The position numbers were made by a program, and so were the translations under genes. Shown here one piece after another: positions 21,001 through 30,231 of a stretch of DNA of 64,000 nt. The DNA lies in the NCBI RefSeq assembly GCF_001550135.1, contig NZ_LRUE01000014.1:367149-431148 (forward strand), in the 5' to 3' direction. Numbering within the stretch: the first letter of the stretch is position 1; each line of letters opens with the position of its first letter. Source of the stretch: Pseudoalteromonas shioyasakiensis. Its GTDB lineage: Bacteria; Pseudomonadota; Gammaproteobacteria; Enterobacterales; Alteromonadaceae. The notes under the pieces are model-generated. The model was not told where the DNA came from, searched no databases, and saw nothing but the letters and a program-made list of their open reading frames with translations.

Positions 21001-22134
21001 ATGGCTTTTGATTTTATTGCCGAGCATCTTGTTGAGCGACAAGCAGATGCATTACTGAGAAAGCGCCAACTTGTTGAGCAATCAAGTGGGCGCTTTATTC
21101 AGGTTGCAGGTAAACAGTATTTAAATTTTGCCAGTAATGACTACCTTGGCTTTGCTGATGATTTTATTGAAATACAAGCGCAGCATCTAGGTAGCCACAG
21201 TTCAGCATTAGTGAATGGTTATAATAAACCACAACAACAGCTTGAACAGCGTTTATGTGAGTTATTAGGCTATGAAAGCGCCATGTTATTTAGCAGCGGG
21301 TTTAGTGCCAATAGCAGCGTATTAAAAGCGTTGTTTCAAGATAAAAGCGTGGCGCAATCATCGGCAATTTTTCAAGATAAGCTTAATCATGCCAGCCTAA
21401 TCGATGGTGGCCTTCATTCTGCCGCTGCCATGGTGCGGTTTAATCATAACGACCTTAGGCACTTAGAATCTCGGTTACAAAAGTCAAAAGCAAAGCATAA
21501 GCTCATAGTGAGCGAAGGGGTGTTTTCGATGGATGGCGATCAAGCCCCCATTGAAGCGCTCTGTAAACTTGCTAAACAATACAATGCGTGGTTGATGATT
21601 GACGACGCCCATGGCTTTGGCGTATTAGGCGAGCAAGGCTTAGGGAGTTGTGAGGTAATCAAGCCTGATTTACTGATCATCACCTTTGGCAAGGCACTAG
21701 CAAGTAGTGGTGCTTGCCTGCTTGCATCAAAGAAAATGATTCATTACATGCTGCAGTTTAATCGTGAATACATTTATTCAACGGCAATGTCACCACTGAT
21801 GGCAAGTTGTACTCTTGAACGACTCGAAAAGTTACTAAAAGCAGATAAGAGACGCTCTCAGCTTTCAGAGAATATTGCCTACTTTAGAGCGCTTGCCAAA
21901 GAGCATAACTTAGCATTAATGGAATCAACAACGGCTATTCAGCCTTTGGTATTGGGCGATGCAGAACACACGCTTACCGTTGCTAATAAGCTTAAAGAGA
22001 AAGGCGTGTGGTTAACCGCTATTAGACCGCCAACGGTGCCTTTTAATACGGCACGACTTAGAGTCACCATAAGTAGCGCACATCAAGCTGACGATATAAA
22101 ACAGCTTGTTGATTCGCTAGTGGAGTGTTTATGA
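21001..22134 (+). CDS. bioF: 8-amino-7-oxononanoate synthase
   Basis: 377 residues, PLP-dependent alpha-oxoamine synthase. Motifs: FASNDYLGFA, FSSGFSANSS, SEGVFSMDGDQAPI, DDAHGFGVLGEQG and the PLP lysine in TFGKALASSGA. It condenses pimeloyl-ACP/CoA with alanine. It overlaps bioC by four bases. Confidence 0.97.
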   Translation: MAFDFIAEHLVERQADALLRKRQLVEQSSGRFIQVAGKQYLNFASNDYLGFADDFIEIQAQHLGSHSSALVNGYNKPQQQLEQRLCELLGYESAMLFSSGFSANSSVLKALFQDKSVAQSSAIFQDKLNHASLIDGGLHSAAAMVRFNHNDLRHLESRLQKSKAKHKLIVSEGVFSMDGDQAPIEALCKLAKQYNAWLMIDDAHGFGVLGEQGLGSCEVIKPDLLIITFGKALASSGACLLASKKMIHYMLQFNREYIYSTAMSPLMASCTLERLEKLLKADKRRSQLSENIAYFRALAKEHNLALMESTTAIQPLVLGDAEHTLTVANKLKEKGVWLTAIRPPTVPFNTARLRVTISSAHQADDIKQLVDSLVECL

Positions 22135-22928
22135 GTGTTCAACTGCAAGCGCCTTTGAGCTTTCAACACAGTAATAAGCTAACAACACAAACTAAGTTCT
22201 CTAAAGCGGCTGCAAATTACGCGAGCCATGCTAATGTTCAAAAACAAGCGGCTGCGCACTTATTCAAAATGATGGCCAGTAAACATCAGCAGGGTACTTG
22301 CCTTGATTTAGGTGCTGGGCCTTTAGTTAACACGGCAATGCTTAAAACACACTTTGATACTGTATTAGCAATGGATTTAAGTCATTCCATGCTAAGCGCA
22401 GAGCAAAACCCGCATTGTTTAAAAGTGTGTGCTGATATGGATAACCTACCATTACAGCAAAATTCGCTAGATTGTGTGTTTAGTAATTTTGCAATGCAAT
22501 GGTCTGCTGATTTAAAAGGGCTACTTAAAAGTCTTTTTTACTCCCTAAAAGCAGGCGGCAAGGTTTATTTAAGCTGTGTTGTAGATGGATCCCTTACAGA
22601 AATCAAACAGGCTTTTGCTTGTTTAGATGAGCAAAACCATATTAATCAGTTTCATGGTGCTAGTCATATTATTGAGTATGCAAAATTGGCGGGGTTTAAA
22701 CTGAACTTTGCAGCTGATAGATGTTATATAGATGCCTATAACTCTCCATTAGAAGCACTGCGTTCAATAAAAGCAATTGGTGCTACATCATTGCAAACTA
22801 AGCAAAAACGCCAAGGGTTATTAACAAGGCAGGCACTTAATAGTGTTTGTAGAGCATACCCTCTGGTTGATGGGCATGCTAGAGTGAGCTATCAAGTTGT
22901 CCTTTTAGAACTAGAAAAAAAGAATTAA
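22131..22928 (+). CDS. bioC: Malonyl-[ACP] O-methyltransferase BioC
   Basis: 265 residues, class I SAM methyltransferase: FSKAAANYASHANVQKQAA near the start (typical of BioC), motif I CLDLGAGPLVNT, then DLSHSML and NFAMQWSADLKG. It methylates malonyl-ACP to begin pimelate synthesis. The start is placed at the ATG at 22131, which overlaps the bioF stop (ATGA) and has GGAG five bases upstream. A GTG six bases earlier is in frame but coincides with that ribosome-binding site. Confidence 0.94.
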   Translation: MSVQLQAPLSFQHSNKLTTQTKFSKAAANYASHANVQKQAAAHLFKMMASKHQQGTCLDLGAGPLVNTAMLKTHFDTVLAMDLSHSMLSAEQNPHCLKVCADMDNLPLQQNSLDCVFSNFAMQWSADLKGLLKSLFYSLKAGGKVYLSCVVDGSLTEIKQAFACLDEQNHINQFHGASHIIEYAKLAGFKLNFAADRCYIDAYNSPLEALRSIKAIGATSLQTKQKRQGLLTRQALNSVCRAYPLVDGHARVSYQVVLLELEKKN

Positions 22929-22935
22929 CTCAAAA

Positions 22936-23619
22936 ATGAAAGAATTTTTTATCACGGGTACAGACACCGATGCCGGAAAAACCCATGTCACTAGTTTATT
23001 ATTAAACTTACTAGCGCAACATAAACAGCGTGCGGTGGGTTTTAAACCTATTGCAGCAGGTGCAGAAGAAGCATTTGGTCAGCTAGTGAATGATGATGCA
23101 TTAACCTTAATGGAAAGCTCATCAATTGGGGTTAAGTATAATATTGTTAACCCCTTTACCTATGAGCCACCCATTGCACCGCATATTGCAGCTGCCCAAG
23201 TAGGTGACAGACTGACATTTGATAAGCTCGATACTGCTTATGCAAATGTAAAAGCACTCAATACCGATTATATTCTTACAGAAGGTGCAGGCGGTTGGTG
23301 TTTACCTATAAACGAAACCGATTTACTCAGCGATTGGGTTAAGTCACAAAACCTTAATGTTGTGCTAGTAGTAGGCATGAAGCTTGGTTGCCTTAATCAC
23401 GCACTACTGACAGCGGCTCACTTTAAAGCGCTCGGTGTAAATTGTGTGGGTTGGATAGCAAATCATGTAGACCCAAACATGCGTGAACAAGAGGCCAATT
23501 TAGAAACACTAAAATCAGCATTACCTTTCCCGCTTTTAGCGATTAGTCCGTATACAGACGGCACCCCTAAATTAAAAATTTACAAAACCTTACTTGAAAT
23601 TTTATCTATCAACCCATAA
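22936..23619 (+). CDS. bioD: Dethiobiotin synthetase
   Basis: 227 residues. The P-loop is GTDTDAGKTHVTSLL at the N-terminus. GFKPIAAGAE, a PPIAPHIAA segment and TEGAGGWCLPIN are the BioD motifs for ATP, diaminopelargonate and catalysis. Last gene of the operon, seven bases after bioC. Confidence 0.97.
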   Translation: MKEFFITGTDTDAGKTHVTSLLLNLLAQHKQRAVGFKPIAAGAEEAFGQLVNDDALTLMESSSIGVKYNIVNPFTYEPPIAPHIAAAQVGDRLTFDKLDTAYANVKALNTDYILTEGAGGWCLPINETDLLSDWVKSQNLNVVLVVGMKLGCLNHALLTAAHFKALGVNCVGWIANHVDPNMREQEANLETLKSALPFPLLAISPYTDGTPKLKIYKTLLEILSINP

Positions 23620-23793
23620 TAATTGAGTTGTTACTTTTGACATACTCTGTCACAATTGGTTGCAATTAGTTCCTTGCAACCAATTGCATAAGCCCTAAAC
23701 TTAGTTGGTAGAACACCCAGATAATTTTATTAACTAACGATTTTTAACCATGTCGTTAGTTAATACAATTGGTATGTTTATTCTGAGGTTTTT

Positions 23794-24654
23794 ATGAAGC
23801 GTGTATTTTTGTTTCTACTTACAAACTTAGCGGTAATGCTAGTGTTAGGTATTGTGTTGTCTATTGTGATGAGCGTACTGGGTATTAGCCATCGCAGTTT
23901 AGGCGGCATTTTAGTTATCTCAACTGTATTTGGTTTTGGTGGCTCGTTTATTTCGTTATTTATGTCGAAATGGATGGCAAAAAAATCAACCGGTGCACAT
24001 GTTATTGAACAGCCTCGTTCTGAAACAGAACAATGGTTAGTTTCGACGGTAGCTGCGCAAGCGAAAAAAGCAGGTATCGCGATGCCAGAAGTGGCTATTT
24101 ACGATAGTCCTGAAATGAACGCATTTGCGACTGGTCCAAGTAAGAACAACTCGCTGGTGGCTGTGAGCACAGGTTTATTACACAACATGAATCAAGATCA
24201 AGCTGAGGCGGTATTGGCTCATGAGGTATCCCACATTGCAAATGGTGACATGGTAACGCTTACTCTTATTCAAGGTGTAGTGAATACCTTTGTTATCTTT
24301 ATGGCGAAAGTATTGGCAGGTATTGTTGATAACTTCCTTAATAGTGATGAGGAAGAGGGCGGTAGTAGCTGGACTTACTTCTTGTTCGATATGATTTTCC
24401 AAATGTTATTTGGTGTTCTAGCAAGTGTGATTGTTGCTTACTATAGCCGTAAACGCGAATTCTCTGCGGATGCTGGTGCAGCTAAATTAGTTGGTGCAGA
24501 TAAAATGCGTAGCGCCCTTGAGCGTTTAAAACAAAACCACCCATCACAACTAGAAGGTTCAATGATGGCGTTTGGTATTGCAAGCGGTAAAGGTGTTGCT
24601 GAATTATTCTCATCTCACCCACCACTTGATGAGCGTATTAACGCATTACGTTAA
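23794..24654 (+). CDS. htpX: Protease HtpX (membrane zinc metalloprotease)
   Basis: 286 residues, M48 family. Two N-terminal transmembrane segments are followed by the zinc motif HEVSH (in [13 protein letters not shown]), two further hydrophobic segments, and the third zinc ligand in [14 protein letters not shown]. It ends with [15 protein letters not shown]. The family degrades misfolded inner-membrane proteins and is heat- or envelope-stress linked. It is monocistronic and terminated. Confidence 0.96.
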   Translation: MKRVFLFLLTNLAVMLVLGIVLSIVMSVLGISHRSLGGILVISTVFGFGGSFISLFMSKWMAKKSTGAHVIEQPRSETEQWLVSTVAAQAKKAGIAMPEVAIYDSPEMNAFATGPSKNNSLVAVSTGLLHNMNQDQAEAVLAHEVSHIANGDMVTLTLIQGVVNTFVIFMAKVLAGIVDNFLNSDEEEGGSSWTYFLFDMIFQMLFGVLASVIVAYYSRKREFSADAGAAKLVGADKMRSALERLKQNHPSQLEGSMMAFGIASGKGVAELFSSHPPLDERINALR

Positions 24655-24665
24655 TCTTAAAAACG

Positions 24666-24693
24666 AAAAAGCCAGCTGATGCTGGCTTTTTTT
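24666..24693 (+). terminator. Bidirectional terminator between htpX and a small convergent gene
   Basis: AAAAAGCCAGC / GCTGGCTTTTTTT stem with a TGAT loop, abutting the stop of the minus-strand gene at 24692. Confidence 0.85.
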
Positions 24694-24895
24694 ATTGTTG
24701 GTTTTTCTCTCGCTCGAGTTGTTGTGGCAATAACACCTCAACAATTTCACGGGCCGGTAAGGTATACCTTACACCATCGAACATCACAGATGTGTGTTCA
24801 TCAATACTGGTGATCCCTGTTAAGGTCCAGCCTTCACCGCGCTCTTTACAGTAAACTGTAGTGGTAGGTTGAATTACTTTAAATTCTTCACTCAT
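24692..24895 (-). CDS. Small conserved-looking hypothetical protein
   Basis: 67 residues, soluble, with beta-type composition: VYCKERGEGWTLTGITSIDEHTSVMFDGVRYTLPAREIVEVLLP, then a charged tail. I do not recognise a family. It has a clean reading frame, its own ATG and shares the htpX terminator. It could be a single small beta-barrel domain. Function unknown. Confidence 0.55.
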   Translation of the reverse strand: MSEEFKVIQPTTTVYCKERGEGWTLTGITSIDEHTSVMFDGVRYTLPAREIVEVLLPQQLEREKNQQ

Positions 24896-24975
24896 CGAAC
24901 TTAATCTAATTGCTTGAAATTGCGTTTATAGTAAGACAATAATGCCAGCTCATAAAGCAAAAAGAAGAAATTAAC

Positions 24976-25455
24976 GTGTCTAACCACGATGACTTAGCCT
25001 TTGACTTACGCCCAATTCGTCATAGAGATTGCCAAGCGATATGGGATATTTTAAAGGATCCCCAAGTGCAAACATTTAACGATTACGATGCTGATATAAC
25101 GAAAGGTAACGTGTACGACTTTATTCAAGGCGACATAGAACGTTTTTATAATCAACAAGGCATTCGTTTAGTTATTGTTTTACGAAGTAGTGGGCAGGTT
25201 ATTGGCAGCGTAGGCATATTTAACATAATTGACGGGCAGGGCATGTTGGGGTTTGAGTTATCGTCACAATACTTTGGCAAAGGAATAATGCAAAAGGTAC
25301 TAGATATGCTATTTGAAAAACTCACGACCTTTGTACCTGCTCCGCTAAACAGTGTGTTAGCTTTAGTTAACCAAAATAACAGCGCCAGTATTAAACTTTT
25401 AACTAAATGTGGTTTTCAAGAACATGACGCACATTGGGTAAAATACGTTAGTTAA
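24976..25455 (+). CDS. GNAT-family N-acetyltransferase
   Basis: 159 residues with the RimJ/RimL-like layout: LRPIRHRDCQAIWDILKDPQVQTF at the start, IGSVGIFNII, FELSSQYFGKGIMQKVLDMLFE (acetyl-CoA pyrophosphate loop, here degenerate as QYFGKGIM), and ALVNQNNSASIKLLTKCGFQE. The acceptor is unknown and could be a ribosomal protein or a small amine. Confidence 0.8.
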   Translation: MSNHDDLAFDLRPIRHRDCQAIWDILKDPQVQTFNDYDADITKGNVYDFIQGDIERFYNQQGIRLVIVLRSSGQVIGSVGIFNIIDGQGMLGFELSSQYFGKGIMQKVLDMLFEKLTTFVPAPLNSVLALVNQNNSASIKLLTKCGFQEHDAHWVKYVS

Positions 25456-25537
25456 TTACTATAATAGTACAATCTTGTTCTGCTAGGGTTGCTACTATAA
25501 AATAGCGCCTCATTATTAAAAAGGAGCGCTTGCAGCT

Positions 25538-25969
25538 ATGGCAAAAGCCAAACCAATTACCAGTATTGAAAGTTACGGCATTTACAGTCATTGGGATGCA
25601 AAAGATAAAGACCTGCCTCAAATTACCGAATTTACAACAGACGTTCCTGCACAGTTAGATATTGAATTTGGTTTTATTGTTAATATTAAAAAGGCCAAAG
25701 GACAAAAAATTAAATTTTGTGTTTACCATCCAGATATTCCAGATGAAGATGGCGAGATCATGCCACCATTTGAGGGTGAACAGTACGTTAAAACAAACGA
25801 TTGGCAGTTTTATTTAGGTGATACGATATGGGCACCTGTTGATAATAAAGTTGGTATTTGGCGCATGACTATTGAGTTAAATGGCCATATAATTGCTGAT
25901 AAATCCTTTAATTTATTAAAGGAAGCCGAAGGCACTGCCACTGAGTTTTGGAAGCATCGCGGTTATTAA
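25538..25969 (+). CDS. DUF3859 domain-containing protein
   Basis: 143 residues, predicted all-beta, no signal peptide. SIESYGIY near the start, a GFIVNIKKAKGQKIKF strand, HPDIPDEDGE, and a closing VGIWRMTIELNG strand resemble the DUF3859 family. An AAGGAG ribosome-binding site lies well upstream of the ATG. Function unknown. It precedes a GFA enzyme gene by 21 bases. Confidence 0.65.
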   Translation: MAKAKPITSIESYGIYSHWDAKDKDLPQITEFTTDVPAQLDIEFGFIVNIKKAKGQKIKFCVYHPDIPDEDGEIMPPFEGEQYVKTNDWQFYLGDTIWAPVDNKVGIWRMTIELNGHIIADKSFNLLKEAEGTATEFWKHRGY

Positions 25970-25990
25970 TCTTTAAACCTGAGAGGGGCT

Positions 25991-26401
25991 ATGTATCAAG
26001 GAAGTTGTTTGTGCAGCAAAGTAAAAGTAACTATTGCTGGTGGCATAGACTCAATTATTCATTGTCATTGCTCTTTATGTCGTAAAAATTCCGGCACAGC
26101 CTACGCCACCAATGGCTTTATTCAACGAGATGGTTTTAACCTCACAGAAGGTAAGCAGCATCTAAGCGCGTTTGAATTTAAACCCGGCAGAATTCGCTAT
26201 TTTTGTAGCTGTTGTGGCTCGCCTATTTATAGCGAGAATAAAGATGATCCAAGCCGCTTACGTATTCGTTTAGGTTTATTAGATAGCGATATAAACGAGC
26301 GTCCGCTCAGTCATAACTTTGTAAGCTCTAAAGCAAATTGGGATACATTTGACGAAGAAATTCCATGTTATGATGGTTTTGAACCAAGTAGAGGGAAGTA
26401 A
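25991..26401 (+). CDS. GFA (CENP-V-like) zinc-binding family protein
   Basis: 136 residues. Cysteines occur in GSCLCSKV, HCHCSLCRKNSG and CSCCGSP, the two zinc sites of the glutathione-dependent formaldehyde-activating (GFA) fold. Despite the name, most members have no proven formaldehyde activity. GAGAGG precedes the ATG. It forms a probable operon with the downstream monooxygenase-fold gene, five bases away. Confidence 0.85.
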   Translation: MYQGSCLCSKVKVTIAGGIDSIIHCHCSLCRKNSGTAYATNGFIQRDGFNLTEGKQHLSAFEFKPGRIRYFCSCCGSPIYSENKDDPSRLRIRLGLLDSDINERPLSHNFVSSKANWDTFDEEIPCYDGFEPSRGK

Positions 26402-26406
26402 CAGCT

Positions 26407-26718
26407 ATGATAGCGAATACACCAAAACCCCCTTATTACGCCGTGATTTTTACGAATACCTTATCGGATGATACCGCCGGTTATGAAGACGTGGCCAATA
26501 GAATGGTGGAACTTGCAGAGCAACAACCCGGGTATTTAGGTATGGAGTCTGTTCGTGATGGTTTGGGTATTACGGTGTCGTATTGGCAAAGCTTAGATGC
26601 AATAAAAGCCTGGAAACAAAACGTTGAGCACTTAAACGCCCAGCAGCTCGGCAGAGACAAATGGTACAGTGCGTTTACAACGCGTATTGCTAAAGTAGAA
26701 CGTGATTATTCGTTGTGA
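26407..26718 (+). CDS. Antibiotic biosynthesis monooxygenase (ABM) fold protein
   Basis: 103 residues, one dimeric alpha/beta-barrel domain. A YAVIFTNTLSDD strand, MVELAEQQPGYLGMESVRDGLGITVSYWQSLDAIKAWK and an AFTTRIAKVER end match the ABM/DUF family. Members range from quinol monooxygenases to haem-degrading enzymes. The substrate is unknown here. Confidence 0.8.
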   Translation: MIANTPKPPYYAVIFTNTLSDDTAGYEDVANRMVELAEQQPGYLGMESVRDGLGITVSYWQSLDAIKAWKQNVEHLNAQQLGRDKWYSAFTTRIAKVERDYSL

Positions 26719-26975
26719 TAGTCATTAATGATAAAAAGAACACATCATACTATATTGGGGTGAATTTCAATCTCAGCTTATCTTTAGATTTAAGATTTTT
26801 AATCAACAGGTATTGTGTGTAAGAGGGGCTAATAATATTCACGTGCAACAAATGAGAATAATCCCATTATTTGCTTATTCAAAAAATGCAAAATCTCTTT
26901 TCCTTTCTATAATTTAAATATCAATAGCTTGCAGACTTTATTGTCATCTTTTGTGGTGCCTTATTAGCTAGTTAA

Positions 26976-27362
26976 ATGTTTATCGATAATACAGGACTCG
27001 GTGTGGAATCTTCTTTGTTTATCAAATACGGTGGTTTTTCTCGAATTTATATCGTCATAGAAAAGTTTTATGACAATATTTTGAAGTCAGAAACCCTTAA
27101 TACACATTTTAAAAATACCAATATGGAAAGGCTGATTCATCATCAAACAAGTTTTATCTCATCTTTAATGGGTGGACCTGATTACATCAGTGATGAACAG
27201 CTAGCACAAGCCCATAAAAATTTAGGTATTAATCTTAAAGATTGGCAAGAAATGATAAATATCTTGTCGCTTACATTTTCTGAACAAGGAATATCAGAAG
27301 ATGACGCGAAGCAAGTCATAGCTAAGCTTGAAACAAAACGAGACTTTATCGTATGTCATTAG
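26976..27362 (+). CDS. Truncated haemoglobin (group I-like)
   Basis: 128 residues. YGGFSRIYIVIEKFYDNIL forms the A/B helix region. HHQTSFISSLMGGPDYISDEQL follows, with the likely proximal haem ligand His80 in QAHKNLGI. The fold normally binds O2, NO or CO. The ATG at 26976 has no clear ribosome-binding site, and a GTG at 27003 preceded by AGGA gives a start closer to the family N-terminus. Its last 10 bases overlap the diguanylate cyclase gene, which strongly suggests coupled translation and a sensing partnership. Confidence 0.82.
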   Translation: MFIDNTGLGVESSLFIKYGGFSRIYIVIEKFYDNILKSETLNTHFKNTNMERLIHHQTSFISSLMGGPDYISDEQLAQAHKNLGINLKDWQEMINILSLTFSEQGISEDDAKQVIAKLETKRDFIVCH

Positions 27363-28237
27363 AACAAAACTACGCGGATTATTCTGTTTTAAATTATTTG
27401 CAGTTACCTGTCGTTGTTTTTTCGGCTAATGAACACAAGGAAGTATTTCAAAACAACTCATTTCAACTTGTTGCACAGCATTATCTAAATGCATCGAACA
27501 ATCCAACTAACAGAGGCTTAGTACAATTAATTATTTCAAAATTATTAGAAATTGATACTGATAAGCTTGAAGTAGAAATTAATGATGCTTCATATCGTCA
27601 TATATTTAGGTTTACTGCCAATGTAGTAGGTGAGCACGTCATTGTTGAAGTTGAGGATATAACCGAACTTAAGAGAAACCAGTTTTTGTTTAACAGAACA
27701 AATTCATTGTTAGAAGACTACAGTAAGCAAATGTTTGAACTCGCCCATACTGACCAACTAACAAATGTGCCAAATAGGCGAGCCTTGTTTGCAAAATTCA
27801 GTCAATTACAATCAAATCATAAAGATTTTAGTTGTACTGTTTCTCTTATCGATCTTGATCACTTTAAGCGTTTTAATGATTCATTTGGCCATGATTTTGG
27901 CGACCAAGTATTAGTCACATTTGCGAAGCATGTAAAAGATAGTATTGATGATACGTGTTACTTTGCAAGACTTGGCGGCGAAGAGTTTTGCCTTATCCAA
28001 ATAAACAATAAAGACACGGTTTGTTTTGCCAATACCGAAAAACTACTACAAACAACTAAGACCATAAAGCTAATGACACCTGATAATTCAAATATAGGCA
28101 TGTCGTTTAGCGCAGGTGTTGCTGTGTATGGTAAAGATGGCATTTCACTTGATGAGCTTTTGAATAATGCTGATAAAGCACTTTATTTTGCTAAAGAGAA
28201 TGGCCGTTCGCGTGTAGTAAAGTTTGAAGGTGCTTAA
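27353..28237 (+). CDS. Diguanylate cyclase (PAS-like sensor plus GGDEF)
   Basis: 294 residues, no membrane segment. The N-terminal about 115 residues look like a divergent PAS fold (VLNYLQLPVVVFSANEHKEVFQNNSF ... VIVEVEDITELK). The GGDEF domain begins at AHTDQLTNVPNRRALF and carries GGEEF, so the active site is intact. The usual RxxD product-inhibition site just before it is absent (DDTC at that place). It makes c-di-GMP from GTP. Overlap with the globin gene suggests that gas sensing by the separate globin controls it. Confidence 0.88.
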   Translation: MSLEQNYADYSVLNYLQLPVVVFSANEHKEVFQNNSFQLVAQHYLNASNNPTNRGLVQLIISKLLEIDTDKLEVEINDASYRHIFRFTANVVGEHVIVEVEDITELKRNQFLFNRTNSLLEDYSKQMFELAHTDQLTNVPNRRALFAKFSQLQSNHKDFSCTVSLIDLDHFKRFNDSFGHDFGDQVLVTFAKHVKDSIDDTCYFARLGGEEFCLIQINNKDTVCFANTEKLLQTTKTIKLMTPDNSNIGMSFSAGVAVYGKDGISLDELLNNADKALYFAKENGRSRVVKFEGA

Positions 28238-28531
28238 AGCGCTAAATTGATTACTGTTACTTAATACATTTTAGATTCGCTTAAAGATTAACATCTAACT
28301 TTGCAGCTCTCCTATCTATCTCTATATACCTAACACGTAAAGGTTATGTTCAAAAGTTAAGTATTAACCATCACTCGGTTTATCTGAAATTAGTGCCTTC
28401 TATTGTAAAGCTTTCTTTTGCCTAGCAATTAGTTAATTAGTCTGGTAGAAAGTAATAATAAAAAAGCGAATTTTCATGTTTAAATAAACACGCTACTAGT
28501 TAGCTATAAGCATATTTTTGGGCTTGGGATT
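28238..28531. other. AT-rich intergenic region
   Basis: About 294 bases without a supported gene, RNA or hairpin terminator. It marks the start of the AT-rich pocket of unrecognised small genes. Confidence 0.6.
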
Positions 28532-28918
28532 ATGTGTATCAACCTAGATTCATTTGAAGTTTTTAATCTTGTGTTGGGGAGCTGTTCAAGTTTACCTGAT
28601 GGATATCATGAAAAAGGGAGTGTTAGTTATCATATTCAAGGTTCAATTATCAAATGTATATCTGTACGTTTAAGTGAATTTTACTCTAGAGGTGAAATTT
28701 ATACTGGCGATTTGTTAGTTAATGAAGAAGTTGTTGCTATGAACCCACAATTTCAACCTGAAACTATTACGCATAAGTTCTCTAACCAAACTGACTATCG
28801 GGACGATGGGGTTGAAGTGAATTATCAATTTAAAGTTGAAAACGTTAATATTGAATTTAGCTGGCATTGGCTTGCTGATAAATTAGCGCCAAACTATATC
28901 TGTATTGAAATTGATTAG
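28532..28918 (+). CDS. Hypothetical protein, beta-rich
   Basis: 128 residues, acidic, no signal peptide or membrane segment. Mostly beta composition, with VSYHIQGSIIKCISVRLSEFY and VNYQFKVENVNIEFSWHWLADKL. Not recognised. A GGGA lies just upstream of the ATG. Size, acidity and lack of partners recall immunity proteins of polymorphic toxins, but no toxin is adjacent. Confidence 0.55.
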   Translation: MCINLDSFEVFNLVLGSCSSLPDGYHEKGSVSYHIQGSIIKCISVRLSEFYSRGEIYTGDLLVNEEVVAMNPQFQPETITHKFSNQTDYRDDGVEVNYQFKVENVNIEFSWHWLADKLAPNYICIEID

Positions 28919-29113
28919 TGTAAAATATGCTAACAAGCTAATTAATGAAGACAAATATTGGTTATCAGCTTTTATTTACTATGTATCCTTTGCAAGAAAC
29001 TAGAAATATATTTGATAATTAAATGCTGTTGAAAAGTAGCTAAAGTAGATGTCACTTAGGCTGTTACATGCCTTAGAATAGATTTTCGCTTCTTAAGCTT
29101 TACAGGACTGACT

Positions 29114-29629
29114 ATGAGTCTGGAAAAAGGAATCCATATTAGAGAACTTCATAATTTTTTTAATCATATCTTCGAATATGATGTTTCAGTTTATGAAGCG
29201 TATTCAGATTTTGATAGTGACCTGAAACATTTTTCCTCTTTAAATGAAATAAAAGATTACGTTACTTATAGACTTCAGAAAACTGAAGACCATCACAAAG
29301 ATATAAATTTATCATTACATTATAGAGATTCTTGCGGCCAAGTATTTATTGAAAAGCACGCCCTCAACGCAGATAAGTGTAATGGTGCCAAATACCGATA
29401 TACCAGCGATGGATGGGGCATTATTAACTTTAACGTATTAATTGAAGGCGACTATTTTTGTTTGTTTTGCTTACACTGTCGTTGTGAAAAAGAGGCGAAG
29501 GACTGGGAAGATACATTTCCTGAATTTGGTAATCCTAGTTCTTGGGATTGGAAAAAAGTAAATTATCATATTAATAGACTTACCAAGTCTTATAAAAATA
29601 TTCATAAAAAGCTAGCAGTAAAACTCTAA
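29114..29629 (+). CDS. Hypothetical protein
   Basis: 171 residues, soluble. An N-terminal helical part (IRELHNFFNHIFEYDVSVYEAY) is followed by a Cys/Trp-rich half with CLFCLHCRCEKEAKDW and NPSSWDWKKVNYHINRLTKSYKNIHKK. The CLFCLHCRCE cluster could bind a metal, but this is only a suggestion. AGGA lies about seven bases before the ATG. No family recognised. Confidence 0.55.
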   Translation: MSLEKGIHIRELHNFFNHIFEYDVSVYEAYSDFDSDLKHFSSLNEIKDYVTYRLQKTEDHHKDINLSLHYRDSCGQVFIEKHALNADKCNGAKYRYTSDGWGIINFNVLIEGDYFCLFCLHCRCEKEAKDWEDTFPEFGNPSSWDWKKVNYHINRLTKSYKNIHKKLAVKL

Positions 29630-29732
29630 ATAGACCGTGCTCTAGGGCTATTTTAGTATGCATTGTATTCATTCTTCACTTTGTTTAGTCTATTATTTAT
29701 AGCTTGTTATTTGAGCATTAGGTTTCAATATT

Positions 29733-30161
29733 ATGAATAAATGGAAATTCCTTCGTTTTGCTTTAATAACCTGTGTAGCAGTCTCATCTCTATTTACACC
29801 GCTTGAGCCGAAGGCTAACCCGGCTATCAATTTGAGTGCATTAGGTGTTATTTTTGTATTTACCTTTTTGGCTCTTTTATTTGTTGTTGGCATGCAAGTT
29901 GTTAATCCACCATCAACAAAGGTATGGCACAAGCCAGATTGGAATCGCAATCCATTCAGCTTGGAAGATCCAATACAGTTCTTTCATCTTGCTGCGTATA
30001 TAATGCTTGTTCAAGGCGCTGTTGTTTTATTTCGGTTGCTTCTCTCAAGTATTCCATTTTACTTAGAAAACTTAGTCCCGTTCATTATAGGGGCTGGCGC
30101 ACTAATTGGAATCAAGCTTGCTATGCTTTTTTTTAGGGTGAAGTATGCTGAAAACACCTAA
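29733..30161 (+). CDS. Hypothetical membrane protein
   Basis: 142 residues with about four hydrophobic segments (near residues 8-25, 30-55, 83-105 and 113-135). A PDWNRNPFSLEDPIQFFHLAAYIML stretch lies in the middle. No family recognised. The first segment could be a signal anchor. It sits in the AT-rich accessory pocket between two unrelated hypothetical genes. Confidence 0.55.
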   Translation: MNKWKFLRFALITCVAVSSLFTPLEPKANPAINLSALGVIFVFTFLALLFVVGMQVVNPPSTKVWHKPDWNRNPFSLEDPIQFFHLAAYIMLVQGAVVLFRLLLSSIPFYLENLVPFIIGAGALIGIKLAMLFFRVKYAENT

Positions 30162-30231
30162 CAACAGAATTAGAACGTTCATTATGATGCGGTTATTTAG
30201 CTACCCTATATGTATTACGAAGAGTTGAATA

